Assembly (NCBI RefSeq): GCF_018294505.1
Contig: NC_057813.1
Span: forward strand, 318,083,191 to 318,147,190
Source: Triticum aestivum
Lineage: Eukaryota > Streptophyta > Magnoliopsida > Poales > Poaceae
Reading direction: 5' to 3'
DNA: 64,000 nt
Shown here: in pieces, positions 23,660-35,689 of the stretch
Numbering within the stretch: position 1 is the stretch's first letter
How the letters are laid out: every line of letters begins with the position of its first letter
Translations under genes and position numbers: made by a program
The notes under the pieces: model-generated
Seen by the model: only the letters and a program-made list of their open reading frames with translations
Databases searched by the model: none
What the model was told of the DNA's origin: nothing

Positions 23660-25803
23660 ACAACCTCAAGTCGTCCTCCTCCTACTACAACCAACTTCAA
23701 GCCGCTCGCTTCATCATCTACTCCAACCGATGAGACCGTCAAGACAAGCTCCTTCAATTGTTTCACTTGCGGCGGCTGAGGCCACAAGTCCTTCCAATGT
23801 ACAAACAAGCGCACCATGATCCTCAACGATGATGGAACTTATGAATCCATGAGTGAAGAGGAAATGGAGGCCCTTGAGCAACTGGCCACGCACCGGCGCG
23901 TGAACAAGGATGAAGATGATCAAGTATTTTGTGATGAGGATCCGAGCCCCGCTCTTGTTGTCTCCAAAGTATAGACTCTTCAACATCAACAAGACGAAGA
24001 CCAAAGATGCCACATCTTTCACACAAAGGTCGACATCAATGGAAGATCTATCAAGGTCATCATCGATGGAGGTAGTTGTCACAACTTGGCAAGTGAAGAA
24101 CTATGCTCCAAGCTAGAATTGGTCAAGATGAAGCACCCGCACCCCTTCAAAGTCCAATGGCTAAGCGATTCCGGCACTATAAAGGTTGAACATACGGTCA
24201 AGGTTTCCTTCAAAATTGGAGCATATGAAGACACTTTGGAGTGTGATGTCGTCCTGATGTCCATTTGCCACCTCCTTCTTGGTCGACCATGGCAATTTGA
24301 CCCCAGCGCCATCCACAACGGGCGTACCAATCACTATAGCTTCAAGATGAAAGGGAAGGAATATGTGCTATGACCTATGTCTCCTAGTCAAGTGATCGCC
24401 GACAAGCAAGCCAACCATCATGGAGAAAAGAGTGACAAAGTGATCCACCCAAAAGAGAGTCAGAGCCACAAGCCAAGACCGAGTGCCTCCACGATGAGTG
24501 ACAAGACAAACTTCGTCCTATTTGCCACCAAAAGTGAGATGAGAGAAGTGTGTGAGAACCCATCGAGTGTTATGCACTTTGTCCTTGTGTGCAAGGATTG
24601 GGAACCAAAAACTAACACCTCTCATGATCTACCTTTAGTGTTATCTTCTCTTTTGCAGGAATTCCAAGATGTTTTCCCGATGAGCTACCTCCGGGTCTAC
24701 CTCCACTACGAGGCATTGAGCACCGAATCGACCTCAACCCCGGAGCACCTCTACCTAACAAAGCTCCATACCGCGTCAACCCCAAAGAAACTAAGGAGAT
24801 CCAACGGCAAGTACAACAACTCATCGACAACGGACATGTACGTGAAAGCTTAAGCCCTTGTGTCGTTCCGGTTATACTTATGCCCAAGTAAGACGGTAGT
24901 TTTCGCATGTGCTTGGATTGTAGACCTATCAATGCTATTAACGTTCATTATAGGCATCCCATTCCTCGCTTAGATGATATGCTTGATGAACTTAGCGTTG
25001 CCACCATTTTCTCAAAAATCGATCTTAAAAGTGGCTATTATTAAATCTGCATACAAGAAGGTGATGAATGGAAAACCGCTTTCAAAATAAAATTTGCTTT
25101 GTACAAGAGGTTTGTTATGCCTATGGGTTTACCAGAAGCTCCCGGTACTTTCATGCGTCTTATGCATTTTGTGCTTCGTCCTTACATCGGAGTGTTTGTT
25201 GTGGTTTATTTTGATGACATTCTTGTTTTTAGCAAATCCATGAAAGAGCATCTAAAGCATATTAGGGCTGTTTTGCAAACTCTTCGCAAGGAACGTCTTT
25301 ATGCCAACATGAAAAAGTGCACATTTGGTGTTGACAAGTTTGTTTTCTTGGGTTTCGTTGTTTCTTCCAAGGGTGTCCATGTTGATGAATCTAAAATTGA
25401 AGCAATTAAAACTTGGCCCCAACCCACCAATTTGCAACAAGTGCGTAGCTTTCTTGGCCTTGCGGGTTTCTATCGTCGCTTTGTGAAAGACTTTAGCACC
25501 ATCGCTGCACCTTTGCATGCTTTGAGTAAGAAAAATGCTCCTTTTGTTTGGGGACCTTTGCAATCCACCACTTTTGATGAGCTCAAATCTTTGCTTAATC
25601 ATGCTCTGATTCTTGCTTTACCCAACTTCGACAAAACTTTTGAGGTTCATTGTGATGCAAGTGGTACCGAAATTGGCAGAGTTTTGACGCAAGAAAAATG
25701 AGCCATTGCATATTTTAGTGAGAAACTCTCTGGTGCTCAACTTAACTATCCCATCTATGACAAAGAATTGTATGCTTTAGTGCGTGTGCTACATGTTTGG
25801 GAA
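23660..25803 (+). pseudogene. Element B protease and reverse transcriptase (multiple stops)
   Basis: Pol remnant downstream of gag. The protease motif IDGGSCHNLAS is at about 24064-24096. RT follows with [24 protein letters not shown] and the intact catalytic box YFDDILVFS (about 25207-25233). VRSFLGLAGFYRRF marks the RT connection and CDASGTEIG the start of RNase H. I see stops at 23777, 23972, 24371, 24889, 25042 and 25699 and a frameshift near 24680. Element D interrupts RNase H at the codons for W-E-H-Y (25804-25808 is the TSD). Confidence 0.88.
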
Positions 25804-25808
25804 CATTA

Positions 25809-26724
25809 TGATAGAGGCTAAGGTGTCCCGCCTTTCGATGAGATGGTGGCTATCGTTTTGGAGGAAGTCGCCTTTGACGATCCGACTACGAACGTGCGAG
25901 GACGTCGCGCCTTAGCAATCGCTAAACCAACTCCGAGAGGTTATTGACCACGCCAGAGCACGATCAACCTGACCATGAAGGTGTGTTTCCTGCAGGCAAA
26001 CGAAGAACAATCAACAAACTAAGATTGCAATCTAGATATTGCGAATATAAAAGGAAAGCTTTATTGATCAAGGTGGGGTTCTGTAATGCCTTTGTCTGGT
26101 CTTTGAACACAAACGAAGTACGCGAAGTTGCAGCTAAGGCAAACTTTAATCTAAACAAAACCCAAAGTCTAAACGGTGCCCTAAGGGCTGTATATATGGA
26201 GGAAGAGGGGGGGATTTCGTGGCCCTTGGTGGAGGGGTCCGAAATCAACCCTATCTCTTGTTTCCCCACACATACGGACTCTAAAGATAGCCTATAATTA
26301 TGTATTTTGAAATTACATGGGCCTGGCCCAATAATAAGGTGACACAGCACCTAGAATAGCCTCGGGACGAAATTTATGAAGGGGCATCTTGTATATTTTG
26401 TCCAATGTTTCATGCACCCATTATGGTGGCTTCAAAGTCCTGAAATTATCACTAGTAACTCCGTTCTTGTTCCCCTTGCACATGCCATCATCTCCATGCT
26501 TGTTCTTGCTCCAATGTTCATCCTTCTCCAAGCTAGGCCCTTCATTTGTAAGCAAAAAAAATGTATCCAATTTAGGCATCATCATATTCTCATGAACATT
26601 AGAATCATTACCAAGAAACGAAAGTACCTGATAATTTAATTGGCGTGCGCGAGCTCTAGTAATTGGTCCAGTATATGTAGCAGTAGGGGCTGTGGGTGTA
26701 ACAATGGTATTGATGTCCTCATCA
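25809..26724 (-). repeat. Element D 3' LTR (916 bp)
   Basis: Direct repeat of 32282-33196. In the element's own direction the first ~100 codons (26722 down to a TAA at 26423-26421) are open and look like a continuation of Pol (GPITRARAR and onward). The adjoining polypurine tract is one base short relative to the phase needed for read-through. Confidence 0.94.
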
Positions 26725-27821
26725 TCCTCCCTTCTTGAAATGAAGTCATCCTTGACGGAAGCTCATCTTCCTCACCCAAATAAGGCTTCAAATCTGCAAT
26801 GTTAAAAGTGGGACTAACCCCAAAATCTGCAGGCAGCTCGAGTTTATATGCATTATCATTTATTTTCTCCAACGCCTTAAAAGGACCATCAGCACGAGGC
26901 ATTAGCTTTGATTTGTGCAAATCAGGAAATCTATCCTTACGCAAATGTAACCAAACAAGATCTCCAGATGCAAACAAAACATGTTTTCTACCCTTATCTC
27001 CAGCAAGTTTATATTTAGCAGTCATACGCTCAATGTTTTCCTTAGTTAACTCATGCATTTTTTTAAATCAATTCAGCACGTTGTTTAGCATCAAAATTAA
27101 CCTTCTCCGAAGATGGAAGAGGCAACAAATCAATAGGTGCACGAGGTAGGAAACCATACACAATTTCAAAAGGGCACATCTTAGTAGTAGAATGCAATGA
27201 ACGATTATAAGCAAATTCAATATGAGGCAAGCATTCTTCCCACATTTTCTTATTATTCTTCAAAACAGCCCTAAGCATAGTAGACAATGTTCTATTGACT
27301 ACTTCAGTTTGTCCATCAGTTTGGGGGTGACAAGTAGTACTAAAAAGCAGTTTAGTCCCCAACTTAGCCCATAAACATCTCCAAAAGTGGCTAAGAAATT
27401 TAGTATCATGATCTGAAACAATAGTATTTGGCACACCATGCAAGCGAATAATTTCATGAAAGAACAAATCAATAACATTAACAGCATCATCGCTTTTATG
27501 ACATGGTATAAAGTGTGCCATTTTCGAGAATCTATCCACGACAACAAATATGCTATCCCTCCCCTTCTTTGTTCGAGGTAAACCTAAAACAAAGTCCGTA
27601 GATATATCCTCCCAAGGAACACTAGGTACAGGCAAAGGCATATATAAACCATGAGGATTGAGTCGTGACTTAGCTTTTTGACATGTAGTGCAGCGAGCAA
27701 TAAAACGCTCAACACCCCGTCTCATCTTTGGCCAAAAGAAATGTGTGGCAAGTACGTCCTCCATCTTCTTCACGCTAAAGTGTCCCATTAATCCACCTCC
27801 ATGCGCCTCCAGCAACAACAA
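26636..27821 (-). pseudogene. Element D integrase (frameshifted)
   Basis: Integrase inserts the cDNA into the host genome. The zinc-binding HHCC region (HGGGLMGHF ... CTTCQKAK) is followed by the catalytic core with Asp in [10 protein letters not shown], Asp in [10 protein letters not shown] and Glu in [10 protein letters not shown], so D-D-E is complete. A single extra T makes a TAA at 27065-27063 within ...ELI; the C-terminal SH3-like and GPF/Y-type part continues in another frame from 27058 (WLHLRKDRFPD, ADGPFKALEKI) and runs to the LTR. I see no chromodomain. Confidence 0.9.
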
Positions 27822-27839
27822 AAGACGAACGGAGCTAGC

Positions 27840-28186
27840 TCAAATGCATAGCTTGTTAGCATGGAACACAAATCCATCATTAACGACGAACTTGTTCCAC
27901 ATTGTTCCTTCTTTACAATTCTGCATTACATCTTTAAAATCAGCATCATGCACATATTGATCTTTGATGGTCTCCAAACCAAATATTTTGAAGTCAAGTT
28001 GTGAAAGCATAGTATAGAGACGAGACAATGCATCAGCAATAACATTTTCTTTTCCCTTCTTGTGTTTAATGACATCAGGGAAAGTCTCAATGAATTCAAC
28101 CCAAGAAAACTCCTCACTTGTGTGACCATTTTGAGCTGTGGCCAACTCTCAATAGCTTTAGTCTTGGCTTTATCAACTTCAATTCC
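27840..28186 (-). pseudogene. Element D deleted RT-connection/RNase H remnant
   Basis: The end of RT ([23 protein letters not shown]) is fused out of frame to the end of the RNase H/tether region ([25 protein letters not shown]). In the related element B about 148 codons lie between the same two landmarks, so roughly 0.45 kb including the whole RNase H catalytic core is missing here. A short shared TTGGGTT-like context at the join suggests a microhomology deletion, which is inference. Confidence 0.8.
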
Positions 28187-30223
28187 CTATGGAGTAACAA
28201 CATAGCCAAGAAAAGATACTTGGTCGGTGCAATAGGTGCACTTCCCAAGGTTACCAAACAAACATGCATCACGTAGAGCAATAAAAACAGCATGTAAATG
28301 TTCCAAATGTTCTTCCAAAGATCTGCTATAAATCAATATGTCATCAAAGTAAACTACCACAAATCGTCCAATGAAAGCACGTAAAACTTCGTTCATTAAT
28401 CTCATGAAAGTACTAGGTGCATTAGTTAACCCAAAAGGCATGACTAACCACTCATATAATCCAAACTTAGTTTTAAATGATGTTTTCCATTCATCTCCCA
28501 ATTTCATATGAATTTGATGGTATCCACTAAGCAAATCAACTTTGGAGAATATTGTAGAGCCACTCAATTCATCAAGCATATCATCTAGCCTAGGAATAGG
28601 ATGACGATAACGAATAGTAATATTATTAATGCCTCTACAATCAACACACATACGCGATGTACCATCCTTTTTTGGCACTAGAATAATAGGAACAGCACAA
28701 GGACTAAGGGATTCACGTATATAACCTTTGTCGAGAAGCTCCTGTACTTGACGCATAATCTCCTTCATCTCCTCTGTATTGGTACGGTACGGCGCACGAT
28801 TTGGCAGTGAAGCACCGGGAATTAAGTCAATCTGATGCTCAATCCCTCGAATAGGCGGTAATCCCGGTGGCACGTCTTGTGGAAAGACGTCAGCGAACTC
28901 CTGCAAAATGTTAGTGACAGCAGGAGGCAAAGAGGAAGGCACGTCCTCAAATGAAAATAATGCTTCTTTGCAAACAAAAGCATAGCAAACAGATTTGCTG
29001 AAATCTAGATCATCAATATCAGATTTAGTGGCAAGTAAACATGCACTTGTCAATTTAATTTCAGAAGCAACACTAGATGGTTTACTATTAGGCTTCATTT
29101 GTTGCTCAAATTCTTTTGCCACAATCTGATTTTCACTCTTATTTTTCTCCTGTTTTGCTTTATTAGCTCTATTAATACCATCTTTCAAAATGGAATCAGG
29201 ATTCATAGGAAGCAAAGTAATATTTTTATCCTTATGAACAAGAATATACTGATTGTTTCTACCATGGTGTACAGAATTTTTATCAAATTGCCATGGTCGA
29301 CCAAGTAATAAGGAACATGCTTGCATAGGTACCACATCACAATCAACATAATCAGCATATGTAGAGATATTAAAATGCACACGAACAGTACGTGTTACCT
29401 TAACCTTGCCGATGTTGTTGAACCATTGGATGTAGTAAGGATGTGGATGTGGTCTTGTGGTAAGAGATAGCTTCTCCACCATCTCCATGCTAGCCAAGTT
29501 GTTGCAGCTCCCTCCGTCTATGATGACGCGCATAGAACGTTCCTTCACAACTCCCTTTGTATGGAACAAATTGTGCCTCAAATTTTGCTCAGCTTGTGTG
29601 ACCTGCACACTCAAAACACGTTGAGCAACTAAACATTCATACCTGTCAGCGTCTTCAGGAGCCATGTATTGCATCTCATGATCCGAATCAGCTCCACCGT
29701 GTTCTTCACTTGTAATAAGCGCCAAAGTCTCCTCATCATAGTCACTAGCGGACTCATACCCACCATCCTCAGTAGCAATCATCACACACTGAGATTTGCG
29801 TTCTCGCACATAATGTCTTCTTCCCTTACAACGACGACAAATAATATCACTTGTGTGCCTTGTTGATGCCATGGAAGAAGAAGAGCTCTGTGCAGGCCTG
29901 GCAGGTGCGTTCTTGGCAGATAGTGGTGGTTGTGTCTGCTTTCTTCTATCACGGCTGGAGGTGGCACCTGATGGAGGTGCTGGTGCAATGGAAGTAGAAG
30001 ATGCACACGGTGTCCATGATGAAGGTCGACCTACAGAAAAGTTAGTTCGCGCCAATGCTTGTCGATCCTGCACTTCACGTTCAGCTTTACAAGCAAGATG
30101 GAATAAACGAGTGATATTAGTATACTCCTTATACTCTAGAATGGTCTGAATCTCTCTATTTAATCCACCCATAAAATGTGCAAGCATAGCTTCATTCTCC
30201 TCGACAATACCACATCTAATCAT
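28187..30223 (-). pseudogene. Element D gag C-terminus, protease and reverse transcriptase
   Basis: The longest open frame in the window (678 codons). It begins inside the capsid domain and runs through a zinc knuckle in which the last Cys is Arg (CRRCKGRRHYVRERK), so zinc binding is probably lost. The protease motif is IDGGSCNNLAS, and a complete RT follows with CRGINNITIRYRHPIPR, MPFGLTNAPSTFM and the intact YFDDILIYS. It ends at a TAG (28189-28187) after FLGYVVTP, where CAG (Gln) is expected. RT itself looks competent by motif. Confidence 0.9.
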
Positions 30224-31079
30224 GCCAGTTTGTAATTCCTGATAATATTCTTCTTTTTCCCTTGTCTTAAACGCTGCAATTTTTGAAGCAATTCACGTTG
30301 ATAATATGGTGGAACCCAACGAGTACGCATAGCAGTTTTCAAAGCAGCCCAAGTAGCTGGAATAGGATATAATCTACAATGTTCAAACCACCCAACACAT
30401 GCAAAGCTAGTGAAAGCACAAACAGCAGCAGGAACACGTCTCTCCTCGGGATATTGTAAACATGTAAATCATTGTTCAGTTTCTAACTCCCAAGTATGAT
30501 ATATATCAGGAACATATCTACCCTCAAATGGTGGAATATTCAATTTAAGTTTAGGAAGATGGTCATGATCTCGTACCTGAGGGAGAGCCCTACCATTGTG
30601 ATTATTTGCATGTGGACGACCTGGTGGTTGTGGTGCTGGTGGTTGCACGTAGTTCTGATTTTGATCAACCTCATCCTCGTAATCTCCGCATAATCATCCT
30701 CTGCATCAGCAGCAAGAGCCACAGAAGTATCAACAGCAGCACCAACAGTTTGGCCAGGCTGAAGAAGGACACGGCTCGCTCGGCGGAGGGCTGTTTCGCG
30801 ACGTGGAGGTAGTAGTTGTTGTTGTTGTTGCAGAGGTGCAGCACGTGCAGCCGGTGGAAGACGCGCAAGCAGTTCATTAAATCTGTTATCGATCTTTGTT
30901 TCGAACGTCTTCTCAAGGCCAGTGATCTTCTCCATGGCCTCTTCAAAATTGTTCAGCACATCTTGCACCTGTTCAGTCATCATTTGTTGAAACTTATCAT
31001 GAAGCTCCTTGTTCGTTAAGTTCTCCCAGTCAATCTCGTCGGCTTGTGATCCTGGCATGGTTAGCAGCAATAAAAACAC
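30224..31079 (-). pseudogene. Element D gag (frameshifted)
   Basis: N-terminal Gag from 31079 (in-frame ATG at 31058 gives MPGSQADEIDW), colinear with element A gag. The frame is lost near 30690 in the acidic linker. The capsid domain that follows is in another frame and carries a 7-bp deletion near 30254 relative to element A (A has ATAGAATT-like sequence there) plus a stop near 30466. Capsid production from this copy is not possible. Confidence 0.85.
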
Positions 31080-32281
31080 ACAAGAATAGGATCCTACAGA
31101 CTACTAACAAGTGGTGGTGGTGGGTGTCACAATTCCGTCAAGCAAAACTCAAATTCTTACCAGTTCTTACCCATAAGCAGGCGGTGATCGGCAACCGTTG
31201 TAGTCAAAACTCTCAAAGCTTGGATAGAGCGATTACCAGGGAGAGTCAAACGCACGACGTAGATTTATGTGGAGCTGGGAAGGCTTATAATATGGTAGCA
31301 AAAGGGTCAGCAATAATCAATTCAGATATGCAAAGTTGAATAAACGCTCAACGACGATACTGTGCTGGTCCTAGGCTAGACCGTGCTAGAGACGTGAGCC
31401 TAGAACACTAACAAAATCACGACGCTGCATGTAAACAATGGAAAAGCACACACTGGATTTTTTTCGCTCTGTTTTTCTTTTTGCGCTCCTCTTTTTTTTT
31501 GCGCTCCTCTTTTTTTGCGAAAAATCACTATAATGGCGAGTGTCTCAAAACTCTTCCCAGGTCAAACTGATAGGATATGCACGAATTTTTTTTGACTTTT
31601 CTTCGGAAATCAGGGCAGGGACGACGAAAAAGTGCAACAAAAAATCACTATGATGGCACGTGGCTCAAAAGACTCAGAAAAACCTAAAATAAGGATAGGG
31701 AAAAAATATTTTTGCCTGCAAAAATTTTGGCCTAAAAACTGCCCGGGGGTCTCCAGACTTTTTTTTTCGAAACCTACTCAGGCAAGGAAACACGAATCGG
31801 AAATTAGACGGATCTCGAAAACAAACCTAATATGAAAGTAACTCAGACTGGTGGTGGATATATGGTGGTAGGATATGGTAGCGGTGGTGGTATATGGTAG
31901 CGGTGGTGGTATATGGATACAGATCGGTGGTGGTATATGGATACGGATTGGTGGTGGTATATGGATATGGACTCAAAGTGGTGGTGGTAGATGGCAGGAG
32001 TGATGACGATGGTGCGGCGGCGGCGTGACAACTTGTGAACAGAACTCGAAACTCTAAGGGAAATTAGACGCTAAGACCAGCAACTTGACACGATGATGCA
32101 ACCGCAAATTCAACAAAGCAAATACAGAAGAGATTGTGCAAAGGCTCAAATTGGTTCGGATAGGATGAAATAACCCTAATTTTTTTGTGGCTTTTTCGTG
32201 GACTATAGGTATGAAGAAAAGACTCAATCTCACTAAAAAAACTTTAAATCTCACCGAGCAACCTCAAAATCTGATACCACT
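31080..32281 (-). other. Element D 5' leader with primer-binding site and minisatellite
   Basis: Leader of about 1.2 kb. The primer-binding site is rc of 32269-32279 (TGGTATCAGAT). A GGTGGTATATGG-based minisatellite lies at 31850-31990, shorter than in element A. T-rich stretches near 31460-31520 are shared with A. No coding region. Confidence 0.75.
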
Positions 32282-33196
32282 TGGTAGAGGCTAAGGTGTC
32301 CCGTCTTTCGATGAGATGATGGCTATCGTTTTGGAGGAAGTCGACTTTGATGATCCAACTACGAACGTGCGAGGACGTCGCGCCTTAGCAATCGCTAAAC
32401 CAACTCCGAGAGGTTATTGACCACGCCGGAGCACGATCAACCTGACCACGAAGGTTTGTTTCCTGCAAACAAACGAAGAACAAGCAAGAAACTAAGATTG
32501 CAATCTGGATATTGCGAATATAAGAGGAAAGCTTTATTGATCAAGGTGGGGTTCTGTAACGTCTTTGTCTGGTCGTCGAACACAAACGAAGTACGCAAAG
32601 TTGCAGCTATGGAGAACTTGAATCTAAACAAAACCCAAAGTCTAAATGGTGCCCTAAGGGCTGTATATATGGAGGAAGAGGGGGGATTTCGTGGCCCTTG
32701 GTGGAGAGGTCCAAAATGAACCCTATCTCTTGTTTCCCCACACATACGGACTCTAAAGATAGCCTATACTTATGTATTTTGAAATTACATGGGCCTGGCC
32801 CAATAATAAGGTGACACGACACCTAGAATTGCCTCGGGACGAAATTTATGAAGTGGCATCTTGTATATTTCATCCAACGCTTCATGCACCCATTATGGTG
32901 GCTTCAAAGTCCTGAAATCATCACTTGTAACTCCGTTCCTGTTCCCCTTGCGCATGACATCATCTCCATGTTTGTTCTTGCTCCAATGTTCATCCTTCTC
33001 CAAGCTAGGCCCTTCATTTGTAAGCAAAACAAATGTTTCCAATTTAGGTAGCATCATGTTCTCATGAACATTAGAATCATTACCAAGAAACGAAAGTACC
33101 TGATAATTTAATTGCCGTGCGCGAGCTCTAGTAATTGGTCCGGTATATGTAGCAGTAGGGGCTGTGGGTGTAACAATGGTATTGATGTCCTCATCA
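32282..33196 (-). repeat. Element D 5' LTR (915 bp)
   Basis: Partner of 25809-26724. It begins TGGTAGAGG where the other copies have TGATAGAGG and ends CCTCATCA, followed by TSD CATTA (33197-33201). Confidence 0.94.
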
Positions 33197-33201
33197 CATT
33201 A

Positions 33202-34668
33202 TCTTAGACCTCATGAGTTTGTCATACATACCGATCATGAAACGCTTAAGTACTTGAAAGGTCAAACTAAGTTGAACAAGCGTCATGCCAAATGGAGTGA
33301 ATTTATTGAATCTTTTCCCTATGTGATCAAGTACATTAAGGGTAAGGGAAATGTAGTTGTGGATGCCCTTTCACGCATATGCACGCTTGTCACTAAACTT
33401 GAGTTGAATGTTATTGGCTTTGAGCACATAAAAGACTTGTATGCGAATGATCCTTCCTTTGCTACTCCTTATGCTAAGTGTTTGACGCATACATCTTGGG
33501 AACTATATTATATCAAGGATGATTATGTTATGAGAGCTAACAAACTTTGCATTCCTGAGTCTTCTCTTCGTTTGCTCCTTTTGCAAGAGGCTCATGGAGG
33601 TGGACTCATGGGACACTTTGGACGCGACAAGACATACGCCACGCTCTCCAAGAACTACTTTTGGCACAAGATGTTCCGCGATGTCTCACACTTCACCAAC
33701 CAATGCTCTACATGTCGCAAAGCTAAGTCTAAAGCTCCATCTCATGGTCTTTACATGCCTCTTCCTATTCCCTATCAACCTTGGGAAGACATTAGCATGG
33801 ATTTTGTACTTGGCTTGCCTAGAACTCAAAATGGAAAGGATTCCGTGTTTGTTGTTGTGGACCAATTTTCTAAGATGGCACATTTCATCCCATGCAACAA
33901 GATAGACGATGCTTCACATGTTGCCAATCTCTTTTGTAGGGAAATATTGCGACTCCATGGAGTACCAAAGACAATCGTCTCGGACCGCGACGTCAAGTTC
34001 TTGAGTTACTTTTGGAAGATGCTATGCGCCAAGCTCGGAATCAAGCTCTTGTTCTCCTCGGCATACCATCCTCAAACCGACGGCCAAACAGAGGTGACGA
34101 ACCATACACTCACCACTCTACTTCGCGTGTTGATCAAGATGAACATCAAGGAGTGGGAGGAGTATCTACCCATCGCTGAGTACGCCTACAACCGCGCAAG
34201 ACATTCGACTACCGGCAAGTCCCCCTTTGAGGTCGCTACGGCTTCAACCCGTTATCCCCATTGGACATTCTACCTCTTCCACTACAAGAGTGCACCAACC
34301 TCGATGCGAGTGCACGAGCAAGCTACCTCAAGAAGATGCACAAAGATACAAGGCACACCATTGAGCGCCAAGTACAACGACTCGCGACCAAGCTCAACAT
34401 CAACAAGCAACCAATGATATTCAACACTGGAGATCTCGTGTGGCTACACCTTCGCAAGGACCGCTCCCCCAACAAACGCAAGTCCAAACTTCTACCTCAA
34501 GCCGATGGACCCTTCAAGGTGCTAGCACGCTACAACAGCAACGCTTACAAGATCGACCTCCCAAGCGACAAGTACAATGTGAGCGACATCTTCAACATCA
34601 AAGACCTCTCGCCATACCATGGTGATGAAGATTTCGATCTGAGGTCGGATCTTTCACAAGGGGGGAGA
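33202..34668 (+). pseudogene. Element B RNase H end and integrase
   Basis: Resumes element B in frame right after the TSD ([18 protein letters not shown], the end of RNase H). The integrase follows with HGGGLMGHF ... CSTCRKAK (zinc finger) and the core residues Asp in [10 protein letters not shown], Asp in [10 protein letters not shown] and Glu in [10 protein letters not shown], so D-D-E is complete. A frameshift near 34245 separates the core from the C-terminal domain (34261-34671: WLHLRKDRSPN, QADGPFKVLARY). The polypurine tract AAGGGGGGAGA (34658-34668) directly precedes the 3' LTR. Confidence 0.9.
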
Positions 34669-35684
34669 TGATGTGGAGCATCCCACAATCATCCCCATGG
34701 ACACATCTACATCTCCTACAACACCACTTGGACCTATGACTAGAGCACGTGCAAGAGCTCTCGAAACCGAGCTGACATCACTCCTCTCACAACTCCCTTT
34801 CGAATCACACAAGACATGGTTACTACCTCAATCAGAGACGCATTGCATCCTCAGGTACCAAGGAATTAGCCATGGAGAAGCTAGGAAGCAAGGAGAACCG
34901 GAAGCGGAAGACATGCGTGAAGACGGAGAGGAAAACAGCCAAGTCCCAGGCTGGCCGGACGATCCGGACGTGGGCCCAGACGATCCGGATAGAGCCCGAA
35001 CGATCCGGACCCTGGTCCGAACGATCCGGCTAATTCGCCCAAAGACACCCAAAGCTGGACCCCGAAGCTGGACCATCCGGACGACGTCCCGAATCATCCG
35101 GACACCAGCCGGACATCCGGACCCTCGTCCAGACATCCGAGCCTACGCCGCCACCGCCTGCGCCACCAGCTCATCCGGGCCTCCACCCGGATAATCCGGA
35201 CAGAGCCCGGATCATCCGGCTCCCCACCCGGATCATCCGGACCCCGCCTGCATGCGCGTGTTGGGCTGAGGCCCATGTACCCCTTCGCCGCCCTAGCCTA
35301 TATAAAGGTCTCCTCCTCCTCTCTTCTAGACTTAACATTGTGATAGCTCATATTTTGAGATAGCCTTGCTCATCCACCCGGATCTACTCCATCGTGAGGG
35401 GCCGACACCTCTTCAGAGAAGATCCTTGTTGGATTCAAGACCTCTTTTCAGAGAAGACCCTCTTCAAGACCTCCTCACGGAGAAGAACCGGTTACCCTAT
35501 GTATCATCCTTTGTTGGATTTGGATTTTGTACCCTCTTGTGTTTCGATGATCTAGCACATGTGTGACTTTTATTCTTGTTGGTTGAGTGTTTTTCCCTCG
35601 TTCCCCTCCTCGTGTTCTTCATGTTCTTCGTAGGGATCCGCTCCAAACGTGAAAGATCGGCCTCGAGGGTTCTACCCTACATCA
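34669..35684 (+). repeat. Element B 3' LTR (1016 bp)
   Basis: Direct repeat of 7787-8802, bounded TGATGTGG...CCTACATCA and followed by GATAG (35685-35689). The ATCCGG cluster is at about 34950-35250 and TATATAAAGG at about 35298. Confidence 0.95.
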
Positions 35685-35689
35685 GATAG

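Larger units (their letters stand above)
25809..33196 (-). mobile_element. Element D: Ty3/Gypsy LTR retrotransposon (7388 bp)
   Basis: Complete minus-strand element with LTRs at 25809-26724 (3') and 32282-33196 (5'), TG...CA ends and TSD CATTA at 25804-25808 and 33197-33201. The primer-binding site (rc of 32269-32279, TGGTATCAGAT) lies beside the 5' LTR and a purine tract (AAGAAGGGAGGA, rc of 26725-26736) beside the 3' LTR. Order on the minus strand is leader, gag, protease, RT, a deleted RNase H, and integrase. Same family as element A. Several inactivating changes make it non-autonomous. Confidence 0.95.
7787..35684 (+). mobile_element. Element B: Ty3/Gypsy LTR retrotransposon split by two younger insertions
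   Basis: Complete element on the + strand, 27.9 kb including its two insertions. LTRs at 7787-8802 and 34669-35684 are both 1016 bp and bounded TG...CA. The 5-bp duplication GATAG is present at 7782-7786 and 35685-35689. Internal order is leader, gag (10265-10729 and 22565 onward), protease, RT and RNase H (to 25803), then after element D the rest of RNase H and integrase (33202-34668). Removing the two insertions with one TSD copy each restores continuity of the reading frame at both sites. Stops and frameshifts make it non-autonomous today. Confidence 0.95.
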
